Both the position numbers and the translations under genes were made by a program. From the NCBI RefSeq assembly GCF_000348785.1, contig NC_020520.1, positions 868,001 to 932,000 of the forward strand: a DNA stretch of 64,000 nt, in the 5' to 3' direction. The stretch is from Ilumatobacter coccineus YM16-304. GTDB lineage: Bacteria > Actinomycetota > Acidimicrobiia > Acidimicrobiales > Ilumatobacteraceae. The first letter of the stretch is position 1. Each line of letters opens with the position of its first letter. Shown in pieces: positions 1-10,939 of the stretch. The notes under the pieces are model-generated. The model searched no databases. It saw nothing but the letters and a program-made list of their open reading frames with translations, and had not been told where the DNA came from.

Positions 1-1
1 C

Positions 2-3000
2 GACCGCCCGAGTTCGGCCGACGCCGAGGAGAAGAAGGATCGGCCGTGCGGTGTGACCGGCGGAGTCGGCCTGGGCGGACTCGACCTCGTGTTCGAGAAA
101 TCGCTGGGTCTCGACGGAAAGCTGCTGTACATCGACACTCCCGATGGCGATCTCGTGGGTCTGCAGGCAACGCTCGGCCTCGCAGGGTCGCTGAAAGCGG
201 GGGTGAAGGGCAAGCTCGCGTTGTCGGGCTCCATCGGGTTGTCGTGCTCGAAGTCGCTCGGCAAGGCCACCATCGACATTCCACCGCCACTGGGCACCGT
301 GCTGAACGGCGTCATCGATCCCTCGGTTTCGGTCGAGGGGACGCTGTCGGTGAGTCCGTCGGCGAAAGCTCTCGACGTCGCGCTCGTGTGCGGCGTGTCG
401 GCGAGTTTCCTCGGGGGCGTTCGGTGGACCAACGGAGGCGGATTCCAACCGATCGATCCCACCCCCAGTGCCGACGCGGACTGCAAGGACTCGAAGTTCG
501 AACCCGGTCTCGACCTGGGAAGTGTCGAGAACGGTCTGGAGATCAGCGGCTCCTTCACGGCTGGCGTCTACCTCAACGTCGCGGCCGGTGTTCGCATCGG
601 TGGCCGAGTTGCGAGTTTCATCGGGTTCCTGCTGTCCCGCGAGGACCTCGGTGAAGTCACGCCGTTCGCGGCGAAGATCGGTCCACAGTTGGTGTTCGCC
701 TTCGAGAGCGAAGCGAACACGCTCGCTTCGAAGAAGACGGGGACCAGTCTCAAGGCGGAGTTGATCGCCGAACTCGGACTCGACACGTCGCAGTTCGCAA
801 ACTTCTTCAAACAGTTCGCCGACCTCAAGATCAACCTGCCGCTGCCGAAGATCGCGGTCAAGCTCGGAGAACTGTCGTTGGTGCTCCCACCCGAGGTCGG
901 TGGCACGCCGACCCTGTCGATCGACGGGGAGGTCGTCGATGCCGACAAGAAAGTCGCGATCGACGAGACGTTGCAGGCGAAATGGACGGCGTCGCCACCG
1001 TTCGTCCTGTTCCCCGGGGAACTCACGTCTGATTTCGACGTGTTTCGAGTCGACGGGTCGAGTCTCGAGCCCGATGTCATCGTCGACGTGGCGAAGTCGG
1101 CGTCTGGCGCCGTCGCCACATTCGACATGACCGAGTCGCGGTGCCTTGACCATGGTGAGAAGGTCATGTACCGAATCCTCGGCTCGTCCGAGGCGTTGGG
1201 CGGAGCGCTCAGTTTCCCGACGTACATCGGTGAGTTCTCGGTGCAGTGCGCTCGCTCGCTCGAATGGGAGGAGAAGGAACCGGTCAAGCTCTCGATCGCC
1301 GAGCCGGAGGCGACGGTGACGCTCAAGCAGTCGGGCCTCGACGAGGAACAGTGGACGCTCGAGGAGACGTTGTCGGGGACCGAAGGGCATGCGTTGACGC
1401 CGTTCCCGACGACGGGTCGGTTCGTGGTCGGAAACTCGCCTGGCCAGACGACCAAGGACGACGTGCCGATCGAGTTCACGCTCGACTGCGAAGGAGCGGA
1501 GTCGAAGAAGGTCGAGCGACAATGGACCGCCTCGGTCGATGACACGAGCAGCGAGCCACTGAAGTTCGAACTCGACTGCACTCGCAAGCTCGAGGTCGTT
1601 CCATCGACGGTGTCGCTCGCGAAGCGCACACCCACGACGTCGTTCACGGTCACACAGGAACACCTCGACGACGCGGCGTGGACGATTGCACTCAAGGAGG
1701 GCGAGGCCGTCCCCGCCGGATACACGGTCTCGATCTCGCCGGCGTCGGGAACGTTCGCTGCGGCCTCGACCACCGCCGAGGCGACAATGACCTGCCCCGA
1801 GCAGTCCGACGGCATTCCGAGCGTCGTCTACGAGGTGGAGACGGCAGTGCCGCTCGAAACGCAGGAGTTCACCGTCGAGTTGAACTGCACCGACGACTTC
1901 ATCGACATCGTGGGTGACTCCTCGCTGGAGGTGCCCGGCGGGGCAACCGTCGCGATCGAGAGTGAGGGTGCCGACGACACCGCGTGGACGCCGACCGGTC
2001 GTATGGAGGCCGACAAGAGCCAACCGGTTCCGGGCTTCCTGCCGGGCCGGGGCTCGGAGAGCGACCAGCCGGGCGTGTTCATGGCCACCACGCAACGCGA
2101 CCCGCGGAAACAGGAACCGATCCCCGTGCCGTGCGGCAAGCCTGGCCTGACATCGCTCCCCGAATCGAAGGGGCCGGGCGGTGTCACAGCGCCAGGCCGA
2201 GGCAGCGACTCGATCATCGTCGTCTGGGAGGCCAAGGACGGGTTCCCACCCGAGCCCGAGCCGTGTCCCCCGCCGCCGCCGCCCGACCCGCCGGGACCGC
2301 CCGGTGGACCCGGCGGCCCCGGCGGCCCCGGCGGGGGAGGAAACGGTGGCCCGGGTGGCTCGGGCGGCGGCGCCTGGGGCGACCCGCACATGACGAGCTT
2401 CGACGGGCTCCGCTACGACGCGCAGACGCGTGGCGAATACGTGTACGCCCAGCAGGTCGACCCCGACCCCGACGGTCCGCGCGTCGTGGCACGACATGAG
2501 GACTTCGGATCCAGTACCAGCCTCTTCGCCGCCACGGTGGTCACCGGTGTGGCCGTCGAGCAGGCGGGTGTCAAGCTCGAGGTCACCACGCGCCCGCCCG
2601 CCGTTCGCCTCGACGGAGACATCATCGAGTTCCCGATCGGTTCGTACATCGAGGTGTCCCCCGGCGTGTTCGTCGGACGCACCACGGCAGGCACATACCG
2701 GTTCACCACGACCGACATCGACGTGGTCATCCAGGTGAACAGCTATCTCAACGTCGACGTCTTCGTCGCCGACGACGCTTCGATCGTCGGCCTCCTCGGG
2801 CTCGCCGACGGCGACCCGGCGACCGACCTGCTCATTCGCGACGTTGCCGAGCCCATCGGGAACTGGGACGAGATCACCCTCGCCGACGCGCGAGCCCATG
2901 TCGACGAGTTCTTCGAGTTCAGCGACTCGTGGCGGCTCACCGACCCCGCCGACTCGCCCTTCACGGTGTCGTCCGACGTGTTCGACCAACCGAACCGGCC

Positions 3001-6000
3001 GCGCCCCGGCAGCGAACTCCTCGAACCGTACCGCGAGCAGGCGCGCCGACTCGTCGCCGCGAACTCGGTGTTCTGCGACAACTCCGGCCCGGCGGAAGAA
3101 CACACCATCGAAGTGCTCGCCATCGAGATCGCGATGGGGAACGAAGCTGGAATCCTCACCTGCGAGTTCGTGCTGTCGGGATCGGTCCGCATCGACGACC
3201 CCGACACGATCGCCGTCGGCGTCGAAGTCGAGGCCAGCGCCCCTGGCCTCGTCGACTGCGTCACGACCACCGACACGGTGGGCAACTGGCGCTGCACGAC
3301 CGGACCCGACCCGCTCAGCGACCCTCCGAGCGAGGTGACGTACCCCTACGACGTCGACGTGGTGGCTCGCGCCGTCGGCTCGACGGACGTGGCAGCCTCC
3401 GCAGTCGTGCCGCTGCCTCAGAAGGCGCCGTTCACCGGTCAGCTCAGCGTCGGTCCGATCGCGCTGGTCATCCCGGCAGCGACCGCCACGGTGGTCGAGT
3501 TGAGCGGCACCCTGGAATCGGGCAACGAGCCGGTGACCACACCGACCACGCTCGAGTTGGTCGGTGACGACGTCGATGGGAACAAGGTGGTCGGCACTCG
3601 CCTCACCGTCGTGCCCGATGCGACCGGCGCCTACTCCGAGGTCGTCGGCCTGCCGCTCGCGGTGACCGAACTCGACGTTGTGTGGCGCATCGGCATCGAC
3701 CACGACCACGAGACCGCCACCTACCCGAACCTGGTTCCGGGTCTCAACGAACTCGACTTCACACGCTCGTACGACCCGCCGTTGCTGCGCATCGCCGGAC
3801 AGTTGCGCTACAACGGCGACCCCGCGGTCGGCTCGGTCACCGTCAGGGCGACGCGCCCCGGCTTCGCCACGCCGTCGACGCAGACACTTCCGATTGCAGC
3901 CGACGCGTCTGGCAGCTACGTGGTCGAGACCTACGTGGCGTCGACCACGACGAGCGTCGAGTTGGTCGGAACGAGCGGTCACCCGTCCAACGTCGTCACC
4001 AGCGTGTTCGACGCGCCTTCCGGCGGGCTCAACGACGTGCCGCTCGACATCGTCGTCAGCGCGCCGCGCCTGGTGCTGTCGGGATCGGCGTCGGTCAACG
4101 GCCAGGTTCCCAACCGCTTCGAACTGCGGGTCGACGCGGTCGGGTATCCGCGTCAATCGGTGGGGATCTGGCCCGACGGTTCGGGCGACTGGGACGCGAC
4201 CTTCGACCTGCCGGCCGGCGTCACGACCGTGAACGTCACGGCAGCAGCCGGATCGATCGCCGCTGACTACCCGACGATCGACCCGACGGGGCTCGTCGAC
4301 GGGACGAATCTCGTGCCGTTCGACGTGGTCGTCGACGGCCCGTCGGTCGCGGTGTCGGGTCGCATCACGGGCGACGGCGTGCCGATCTCCGGAAACACGT
4401 ACTTCGACGTCGCGGCCACCGACGCCAGCTACGCCACCATCGTGGCGGCGACGTCCGACGCCAACGGCGACTACAGCTTCGCCACCGATCTGCCGATCGG
4501 CGTCGACGAAGTCGACATCACGGCGCGCGCCGGTTTCAGCGTCGCCGCCCGTCCGACCACCCGCTCGGCCGTGCAGCCGTCGGGGGTCACCTCCGTGGCC
4601 TTCGACCCGACGGTCGATGCGGCCGGCGTGACCTTCACCGGCACCCTCGAGATCGACTCCGCCGCCGCGACCGGCAACCGGCCGCTGACGGTGGAGTACT
4701 TCGATGGCGACGACGATCTGGTCGACCTCGCCACCGTGTACGCACCGGTCGGGAGCGACGGGACGTACTCCGTCGGCCACGTCGCGCCGCCGTCCGCCGT
4801 GCGCGGCACCGTGTCGGCAGCCGTCGGGCCATGGCGGGCGCATCGCACGCTGCAAGCGTTCAGCGGACTCGCCGACGACGGAACACCGACGGTGGTGCCC
4901 TACTCCACCGATGCCATCACGCACCGGCTCGACGTGAGCGGCGTGATGACCGCCGACGGCGCGTTCGTCGGCGGCTCGAAGCGGTTCGTGGTCACCGTCG
5001 AGGCGACACGAACGAGCGGAGCCCCCGAAACCCTCGTCATCGTCCGTGACGTCTTCGTCAACCCGTTCAACGGCGAGTACTCGTTCGTCGTCGAGATCCC
5101 GGAGACCTCGACGTCGGCGTCGATCGTGGCCGAGATCGGCGCCGATCCGATCGACTACCCGACGATCGCGGTGCCGACGATCGAAACCGGTACCACCGTG
5201 GTCGACTTCGACGGCGACGCCGCGCTGCCCGTCGACGTGAACGTCACCGGCGTACTCGCCGACGCCGACGGCCCGTTCACGGGCCAGGCCACCATCCGCA
5301 GCATCCTGCGCGAGAACGACGGCACGGTCGTGGCGACCTACGACGACGTCGTCGACGTGGTCGACGGGGAGTTCCAACTCGCGTTCAGTGAGCGCAGCGA
5401 CACCAACGAGATCCTGCTCTCGTGGCTCGTCGGTATTCCCGGTGAGAGCCCCGTCGTGCGCACCTTCACCGGGCTCACGCCTGGCGACAACGAGGTGGCC
5501 TTCGCCGAGGTCTACGACCCGCCGATCATCGAGATCGACGGTGTCGCGACCCGCAACGGCGCGCCGATCGCCGGCGATGCGACGATCGACCTCTCCGTGT
5601 CGCGTGACGGTGGGGGATCGGTGTCGAGTTCGGTCGACGTGACCATCGATCCGGTCGACGGGTCGTTCGCGTACTCCGAGACCTTGCTGCGTGACGCCGT
5701 GGCCATCGACGTCGACGTCTCGGTGTCCGACGCCGACGACGGCACGGCGAGCGCCACCATCGATCCGCTCGTCGGCGGATCGAACGAGGTGTCGGTCGAA
5801 CTGATCTCGCTCCGCCCGGTGCTCGAGGTGTCGGGCACCATGACGCATGGCGTCGGCTCGCCGTCGGGCAACGTCACCGTCGTGGTGGCTGCCTCCGACG
5901 GTGCGAGCCAGAACCGGAGCATCAACGTGGTCGTCGATCCCGACGACACCGACGGCTCCTACGACTTCGAACTGCTGCTCCCGATGTGGGCGACCGAAGC

Positions 6001-8323
6001 GACGCTGACCGCTCGCATCGGTCCCGACGCGTCGCTGTGGCCCGAGCAGACCGAAACCGGCCTCGTCGCCGGTCCGAACGCCGTCACGTTCGATCCGGTC
6101 GTGGTGGTCCAGTCGATCACCGTGTCGGGCGCCGCCACGATCAGCGGAGGCGACTATCCGGTGCCGTTGCAGTTCTACGTGTCCGACAACGATCCGGGCG
6201 TCAACTGGGGTCGGTTCGTCGTCGCCGACGTCGTCGACGGGCAGTACAGCTTCGACCTCCTCACGCCGTCGACGGTCGACTCGGTGCGCGTGCTGGTTCG
6301 TACGGGCATCGGCCCGTACACCGCCGAGGACCCCGAACAGATCTTCAGCAGCCTCGGTGCCGGCGGCAACGCGCTCGACTTCGACGTGGCGCTACGCGGG
6401 CGCGGCGTGCTGGTCACCGGCCGTCTGACCGACAGCAGTTCGGGCACCACCGTTCCAGTCACCACTGCGCAGCAGTTCCACGTCGACAGTCGGATCGCTG
6501 CAAACGCGCAGTCGAACTTCTCGACCAGCTACACGATCTCTCCCGATGCGAACGGTGACTTCACCACCTTCTTCATCGTGCCCGACAACGCGACGGTCGT
6601 CGGCCACGGCACGCGGATCGGACCGAACTCGGGCGACCTCGTCCGCCAGGTGTCGGCGGCCATCGGCGACGGCGTCAACGCCATCGTCCATGACGACGAC
6701 TACGACCCGCCGAAGATCGTCATCACCGGCAACCTCCGCCGCGACGGTGATCCACTCGACGAGGACGCTTTGTTGCGGCTCGGTGGAGGCGGCTTCGCTC
6801 AGGTCAGCGTGACCCCGGAGGCCAACGGAGACATCGCCGGAACCATCCTGGCCCCACGGGATCGGGTCGGCACGACCGTCGACGTCCAGTGGATCAACGC
6901 GAGTTGGGTGTCGGCCGAAGACATCCCGGCCGTCAGGACGCAGACGCTCGTCGACGGTGACAACCCGCTCACCTTCGTGTGGGATCGACTGACCACGACG
7001 GTCACGCTGAGCGGCACGATCGAGTACCGCGGTGTCGCTCGAACCGGGTTGACCAACATCGACGTGTACATGTCGTCCACCGAGGGTTCCCCTGGCACCA
7101 ACCTCGGTGAACGCAACGTGGCCGTCTACCCCGATGAGTTCGGCTACTACGAGACCACCTTCGCCGTGGCGTCCGATTCCGAGACGGTCAACGCCGTCAT
7201 CCTCCTCGGCGGCTTCTACTCCGATCCGTACGAGCGCTTCTCGGTCGTCGTCGACACGACGCCCGGCCAGAACACCGTCGACGTGCTCGACGCGCAGACC
7301 ACCTCGCTCGAACTCGACGGCACCGTCACGTACGCGAGCAGCGGCACTGCGTTCGTCGACGAGTACTTCACGGTGTCGGTCGTGGCCGATGACGCAGGCG
7401 ACAACGAACTCGACACGTTCGACGAGATCGACGTGTACACCGACGAGAACGGCGACTACGAGCTCGAACTGTTCCTGCCGCCCGGCACCGCGTCGGTCGA
7501 GATCAGCCCGGACCTCCCGGGTACCGACCCGTTCGACATCGCGATCACGTCGAGTCCGGGGCTCACCACAGACACTCACGACTTCACCACGGCGGGCGGT
7601 CTCGCCGTGACCGTTCAAGGGGTCATCACCGATTCGGTGGGGGTCGCTGACCCGACGATCGAAGTGGTCGGTTACAGCAGTGACGACTACGGGTTCGGAC
7701 CGATCGACTGGTACGAGGAGTCGAGGGCCGCGGTGCCCTACGTGTTCTTCGATCCGGCGGGCGACTACACCGGCGACTCCATCGTCGACCCGATCGCCGA
7801 CTTCGTCGAAGTGGTGGTCACCTTCTCCGACGGCGCCGACGACACCGTGTACCGCCGGACCTTCGACGTCCGGTTCGAAACGGCGCCGTACGTGCTCGAT
7901 GTCGACATCGAGCACAGCGACGACCGTCTCGAATGGAGCGGCACCACGGAAGTGTTCAACCCCGATCCCGACAACACGTACTGCGAGTCGGAAGGGATGC
8001 CGTTCATGTTCCGGGCGAGTCTGACGGCGTACGTCGACCAGGACAGCGTGACCGACGGCGATCCGTCGAACGACCTCGAAGTCGCCTCGACCATCGTCCT
8101 GCCGACCAACTACGACGAACTGACCGGCGACGACTGGGCCTTCGCGTCGGCGGTGCCGGCCGGCTACGGGTACCTCATCGTCGGTTTCGAGACGTACGAC
8201 TTCTACGACCCGAACGCCGTCGACGCGAACTACGGCTACGGCGTGACGTACGCCGGCGGCGTCGACGAGTCGCCGTTCAATCTGCTCGATGCGGAATGCG
8301 TCGGCGAACCGATCGACTTCTGA
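2..8323 (+). CDS. Giant secreted repeat protein with VWD-like domain (5' end outside window)
   Basis: The reading frame is open from the first full codon at position 2, so the start and any signal peptide lie upstream. The GTG at 53 is internal. The visible 2773 residues fall into three parts. First come beta-rich segments (to about 2220). Next is a Pro/Gly-rich linker (about 2260-2370) leading into a von Willebrand factor D-like segment (about 2371-2950) that begins with WGDPHMTSFDG. Last are about 17 repeats of roughly 95-105 residues (3160 to the end), each opening with a strand of the type LEVSGTMTHG, VLVTGRLTDS or IVITGNLRRDG. The repeats resemble carboxypeptidase-regulatory or Ig-like beta-sandwiches. 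The protein is acidic and Thr/Asp-rich, as expected for an extracellular adhesin or matrix protein. The substrate is unknown. It ends just before a bidirectional hairpin and converges with the acetyltransferase gene. Confidence 0.85.
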   Translation, partial: DRPSSADAEEKKDRPCGVTGGVGLGGLDLVFEKSLGLDGKLLYIDTPDGDLVGLQATLGLAGSLKAGVKGKLALSGSIGLSCSKSLGKATIDIPPPLGTVLNGVIDPSVSVEGTLSVSPSAKALDVALVCGVSASFLGGVRWTNGGGFQPIDPTPSADADCKDSKFEPGLDLGSVENGLEISGSFTAGVYLNVAAGVRIGGRVASFIGFLLSREDLGEVTPFAAKIGPQLVFAFESEANTLASKKTGTSLKAELIAELGLDTSQFANFFKQFADLKINLPLPKIAVKLGELSLVLPPEVGGTPTLSIDGEVVDADKKVAIDETLQAKWTASPPFVLFPGELTSDFDVFRVDGSSLEPDVIVDVAKSASGAVATFDMTESRCLDHGEKVMYRILGSSEALGGALSFPTYIGEFSVQCARSLEWEEKEPVKLSIAEPEATVTLKQSGLDEEQWTLEETLSGTEGHALTPFPTTGRFVVGNSPGQTTKDDVPIEFTLDCEGAESKKVERQWTASVDDTSSEPLKFELDCTRKLEVVPSTVSLAKRTPTTSFTVTQEHLDDAAWTIALKEGEAVPAGYTVSISPASGTFAAASTTAEATMTCPEQSDGIPSVVYEVETAVPLETQEFTVELNCTDDFIDIVGDSSLEVPGGATVAIESEGADDTAWTPTGRMEADKSQPVPGFLPGRGSESDQPGVFMATTQRDPRKQEPIPVPCGKPGLTSLPESKGPGGVTAPGRGSDSIIVVWEAKDGFPPEPEPCPPPPPPDPPGPPGGPGGPGGPGGGGNGGPGGSGGGAWGDPHMTSFDGLRYDAQTRGEYVYAQQVDPDPDGPRVVARHEDFGSSTSLFAATVVTGVAVEQAGVKLEVTTRPPAVRLDGDIIEFPIGSYIEVSPGVFVGRTTAGTYRFTTTDIDVVIQVNSYLNVDVFVADDASIVGLLGLADGDPATDLLIRDVAEPIGNWDEITLADARAHVDEFFEFSDSWRLTDPADSPFTVSSDVFDQPNRPRPGSELLEPYREQARRLVAANSVFCDNSGPAEEHTIEVLAIEIAMGNEAGILTCEFVLSGSVRIDDPDTIAVGVEVEASAPGLVDCVTTTDTVGNWRCTTGPDPLSDPPSEVTYPYDVDVVARAVGSTDVAASAVVPLPQKAPFTGQLSVGPIALVIPAATATVVELSGTLESGNEPVTTPTTLELVGDDVDGNKVVGTRLTVVPDATGAYSEVVGLPLAVTELDVVWRIGIDHDHETATYPNLVPGLNELDFTRSYDPPLLRIAGQLRYNGDPAVGSVTVRATRPGFATPSTQTLPIAADASGSYVVETYVASTTTSVELVGTSGHPSNVVTSVFDAPSGGLNDVPLDIVVSAPRLVLSGSASVNGQVPNRFELRVDAVGYPRQSVGIWPDGSGDWDATFDLPAGVTTVNVTAAAGSIAADYPTIDPTGLVDGTNLVPFDVVVDGPSVAVSGRITGDGVPISGNTYFDVAATDASYATIVAATSDANGDYSFATDLPIGVDEVDITARAGFSVAARPTTRSAVQPSGVTSVAFDPTVDAAGVTFTGTLEIDSAAATGNRPLTVEYFDGDDDLVDLATVYAPVGSDGTYSVGHVAPPSAVRGTVSAAVGPWRAHRTLQAFSGLADDGTPTVVPYSTDAITHRLDVSGVMTADGAFVGGSKRFVVTVEATRTSGAPETLVIVRDVFVNPFNGEYSFVVEIPETSTSASIVAEIGADPIDYPTIAVPTIETGTTVVDFDGDAALPVDVNVTGVLADADGPFTGQATIRSILRENDGTVVATYDDVVDVVDGEFQLAFSERSDTNEILLSWLVGIPGESPVVRTFTGLTPGDNEVAFAEVYDPPIIEIDGVATRNGAPIAGDATIDLSVSRDGGGSVSSSVDVTIDPVDGSFAYSETLLRDAVAIDVDVSVSDADDGTASATIDPLVGGSNEVSVELISLRPVLEVSGTMTHGVGSPSGNVTVVVAASDGASQNRSINVVVDPDDTDGSYDFELLLPMWATEATLTARIGPDASLWPEQTETGLVAGPNAVTFDPVVVVQSITVSGAATISGGDYPVPLQFYVSDNDPGVNWGRFVVADVVDGQYSFDLLTPSTVDSVRVLVRTGIGPYTAEDPEQIFSSLGAGGNALDFDVALRGRGVLVTGRLTDSSSGTTVPVTTAQQFHVDSRIAANAQSNFSTSYTISPDANGDFTTFFIVPDNATVVGHGTRIGPNSGDLVRQVSAAIGDGVNAIVHDDDYDPPKIVITGNLRRDGDPLDEDALLRLGGGGFAQVSVTPEANGDIAGTILAPRDRVGTTVDVQWINASWVSAEDIPAVRTQTLVDGDNPLTFVWDRLTTTVTLSGTIEYRGVARTGLTNIDVYMSSTEGSPGTNLGERNVAVYPDEFGYYETTFAVASDSETVNAVILLGGFYSDPYERFSVVVDTTPGQNTVDVLDAQTTSLELDGTVTYASSGTAFVDEYFTVSVVADDAGDNELDTFDEIDVYTDENGDYELELFLPPGTASVEISPDLPGTDPFDIAITSSPGLTTDTHDFTTAGGLAVTVQGVITDSVGVADPTIEVVGYSSDDYGFGPIDWYEESRAAVPYVFFDPAGDYTGDSIVDPIADFVEVVVTFSDGADDTVYRRTFDVRFETAPYVLDVDIEHSDDRLEWSGTTEVFNPDPDNTYCESEGMPFMFRASLTAYVDQDSVTDGDPSNDLEVASTIVLPTNYDELTGDDWAFASAVPAGYGYLIVGFETYDFYDPNAVDANYGYGVTYAGGVDESPFNLLDAECVGEPIDF

Positions 8324-8331
8324 TGCTCCCA

Positions 8332-8374
8332 CCGGCTGCGTCATCGGGTGTCTGACACCCGATGACGCAGCCGG
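8332..8374. terminator. Perfect 21-bp inverted repeat between convergent genes
   Basis: Two 21-bp arms (8332-8352 and 8354-8374) are exact reverse complements around a single T. The repeat lies 8 bp after the giant gene's stop and 4 bp before the stop of the convergent acetyltransferase. There is no strong T-tract. The centre GGTGTCTGACACC recurs in the palindrome after rpsJ at 55905-55931. It is probably a bidirectional terminator, possibly also a protein-binding or REP-like site. Confidence 0.65.
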
Positions 8375-8378
8375 CATG

Positions 8379-8930
8379 TCAGAGCATGAGTTGCATCACG
8401 GCCATGTCGAGCCACCTGCGATGCTTGCGTCCGACCTGGCGTTCGATGCCGACCAGCTCGAAGCCACACGCACGATGCAAGGCCAGCGAGGCCTCGCCCG
8501 ACGCTTCGATCCGGGCGATCATCGAATGGAACCCCGAATCGCGAGCGACCTCGATCAGGTGGTCCATCATCGCTCGGCCGATTCCGCGTCCGCCGTGCGC
8601 TCGCGACACGTACACCGAGTTCTCGACCGTGGTGCTGTACGCGGCCCGCTCGCGGTAGGGCGACAACGACGCGAAGCCGACGACCGTACCGTGTTCTCGG
8701 CCGTGCTCTTGGTCGTCATCGTCGAGCTGGGCCACGACCGCCGAGAACGCTCCCGAGCGCTGCGCGATCCAGTCCTGCTGAGCTTCGAGCGTCCGTGGGA
8801 CGAGGTCGAGCGTGGTCGTGTGATTCTCGACCTCGTGGTTGTAGATCGTGCGCATCGCCTCGGCGTCGTCGACGACAGCGAGGCGCACCCTGACCAGCGG
8901 CTGAGGCGATTCGGAGGGTGCGACGGACAT
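8379..8930 (-). CDS. GNAT-family N-acetyltransferase, phosphinothricin-acetyltransferase-like
   Basis: The 183-residue product has the GNAT fold. It would transfer the acetyl group of acetyl-CoA to a small amine in the cytoplasm. The N-terminus reads VRLAVVDDAEAMRTIYN. A central strand, YSTTVENSVYVSRAHGGRGIG, ends in the acetyl-CoA-binding R-x-x-G-x-G/A loop. A later segment, LALHRACGFELVGIERQVG, is typical of the PAT/bar subgroup, which acylates phosphinothricin or methionine sulfone analogues. The ATG at 8930 fits the usual family start. A longer in-frame extension upstream (to 9089) would run over the tRNA promoter region and looks non-coding. A TAGTTT hexamer 8 nt before the ATG could serve a leaderless transcript. 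The exact substrate cannot be read from sequence. Confidence 0.82.
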   Translation of the reverse strand: MSVAPSESPQPLVRVRLAVVDDAEAMRTIYNHEVENHTTTLDLVPRTLEAQQDWIAQRSGAFSAVVAQLDDDDQEHGREHGTVVGFASLSPYRERAAYSTTVENSVYVSRAHGGRGIGRAMMDHLIEVARDSGFHSMIARIEASGEASLALHRACGFELVGIERQVGRKHRRWLDMAVMQLML

Positions 8931-8979
8931 CGCCTGTGAAACTACTGGGCAAACACCGCGCGAACGGCGAAAGTTCGCG

Positions 8980-9007
8980 GTGGTTGTTTCCGCCTCGCCG
9001 ATACACT
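8980..9007 (+). promoter_or_regulatory. Possible promoter of the tRNA-Thr/tRNA-Met/tuf unit
   Basis: A TACACT hexamer at 9002-9007 matches a sigma-70 -10 element. The best -35 candidate 16 bp upstream (GTGGTT, 8980-8985) is weak. The same TACACT hexamer precedes fusA. An imperfect hairpin (8951-8979) lies just upstream, facing the divergent acetyltransferase start. Confidence 0.35.
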
Positions 9008-9124
9008 CTCGGGCTGGCCGCAACGCTGGAGCGGTCCCGAAGGTTGCCCCGGATCCCGGGACAGTCGGCGGAAACCACATAACCAGCAACGGCAGAATCG
9101 AGTGCTTCGGCGCTCGGTTGTGAC

Positions 9125-9197
9125 GCCCTCTTAGCTCAGTCGGTAGAGCACAGCCATGGTAAGGCTGGTGTCGTGAGTTCGATTCTCACAGAGGGCT
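9125..9197 (+). tRNA. tRNA-Thr (anticodon GGU)
   Basis: The acceptor stem GCCCTCT pairs with AGAGGGC. The D-arm (TTAGCTCAGTCGG...), the anticodon stem CAGCC/GGCTG around loop ATGGTAA and a T-arm with GTTCGATTC are all present. The anticodon GGT reads ACC/ACU threonine codons. No CCA is encoded. Confidence 0.93.
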
Positions 9198-9264
9198 CGA
9201 CCAAGTGGCCGGGGTGACCCGGTGACGAGTCAAATCACCGAACACGCAATCCCACACCATGTTT

Positions 9265-9341
9265 GGCGGCGTAGCTCAGCTGGTCAGAGCATCCGGCTCA
9301 TAATCGGAAGGTCGTCGGTTCAAGTCCGACCGCCGCTACCA
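9265..9341 (+). tRNA. tRNA-Met (anticodon CAU, elongator type)
   Basis: The acceptor GGCGGCG pairs with CGCCGCT (one G-U at the end), followed by A and an encoded CCA. The anticodon loop CTCATAA carries CAT. The anticodon stem lacks the three G-C pairs of initiator tRNA, so elongator Met is most likely. A lysidine-modified tRNA-Ile2 cannot be excluded. It lies 44 bp upstream of tuf. Confidence 0.9.
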
Positions 9342-9385
9342 AATCAAGATCCCAATCACAGGAACCCTCAGGAGCGAGGAAAGCA

Positions 9386-10570
<1,185 letters not shown>

Positions 10571-10588
10571 TCAATTCGAACCAGTCAA

Positions 10589-10618
10589 CGGCCGGCTCGG
10601 GTTCGCCCGGGCCGGCCG
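10589..10618 (+). terminator. Hairpin after tuf copy 1
   Basis: Arms of 13 bp (10589-10601 and 10606-10618) flank a TTCG loop with one G-T wobble. The stem is very GC-rich and no strong T-run follows, as is common in actinobacteria. Confidence 0.7.
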
Positions 10619-10680
10619 CTGTCTGTCATCCACCATTCGACTTCGAGTGTTGGAACTGCAAGTAAGAAAGCGAGGCCGTC

Positions 10681-10845
10681 ATGGCCAAGAGTGACAAGCG
10701 GGTCAAGGTGACCCTCGAGTGCACCGACTGCAAGCGGCGCAACTACATCACGATGAAGTCCAAGGTGAACGATCGTGAGCGCCTCGAAATGCAGAAGTAC
10801 TGCAGCAACGAGCGCAAGCACACCACACACAAAGAAACTCGCTGA
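10681..10845 (+). CDS. rpmG: 50S ribosomal protein L33
   Basis: The 54-residue product begins [20 protein letters not shown] and ends THKETR, which is the usual length and pattern of bacterial L33. It is a small protein of the large ribosomal subunit near the E site. It keeps the first Cys-x-x-Cys pair (ECTDC). The second pair, usually C-P-R-C in actinobacteria, is reduced to one cysteine (YCSNER), so only three of four zinc ligands remain. A GCGAGG ribosome binding site precedes the ATG. Its place between tuf and secE is the standard actinobacterial arrangement. Confidence 0.95.
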   Translation: MAKSDKRVKVTLECTDCKRRNYITMKSKVNDRERLEMQKYCSNERKHTTHKETR

Positions 10846-10855
10846 TCTACCTCTG

Positions 10856-10894
10856 CGGCCGTCATGCACCGACAACACGGTGTGCCGACGGCCG
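10856..10894 (+). terminator. Hairpin after rpmG
   Basis: CGGCCGTC (10856-10863) pairs with GACGGCCG (10887-10894), with an inner CACCG/CGGTG helix. It lies 10 bp after the rpmG stop and would separate rpmG from tRNA-Trp/secE. Confidence 0.55.
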
Positions 10895-10939
10895 ACGGTG
10901 AGTCTCTGGAGGCGCTGGTACCCTGGTGCCTCCTCCCAG

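Noticed and set aside
53-55. GTG at 53 as the start of the giant protein
   Set aside because: The frame is open to position 2, and the first visible residues continue a mature extracellular domain without a signal peptide.
6392-8377. Open frame antisense to the giant repeat protein
   Set aside because: Composition is low-complexity Arg/Val/Asp without motifs, while the + strand frame has clear repeated domains.
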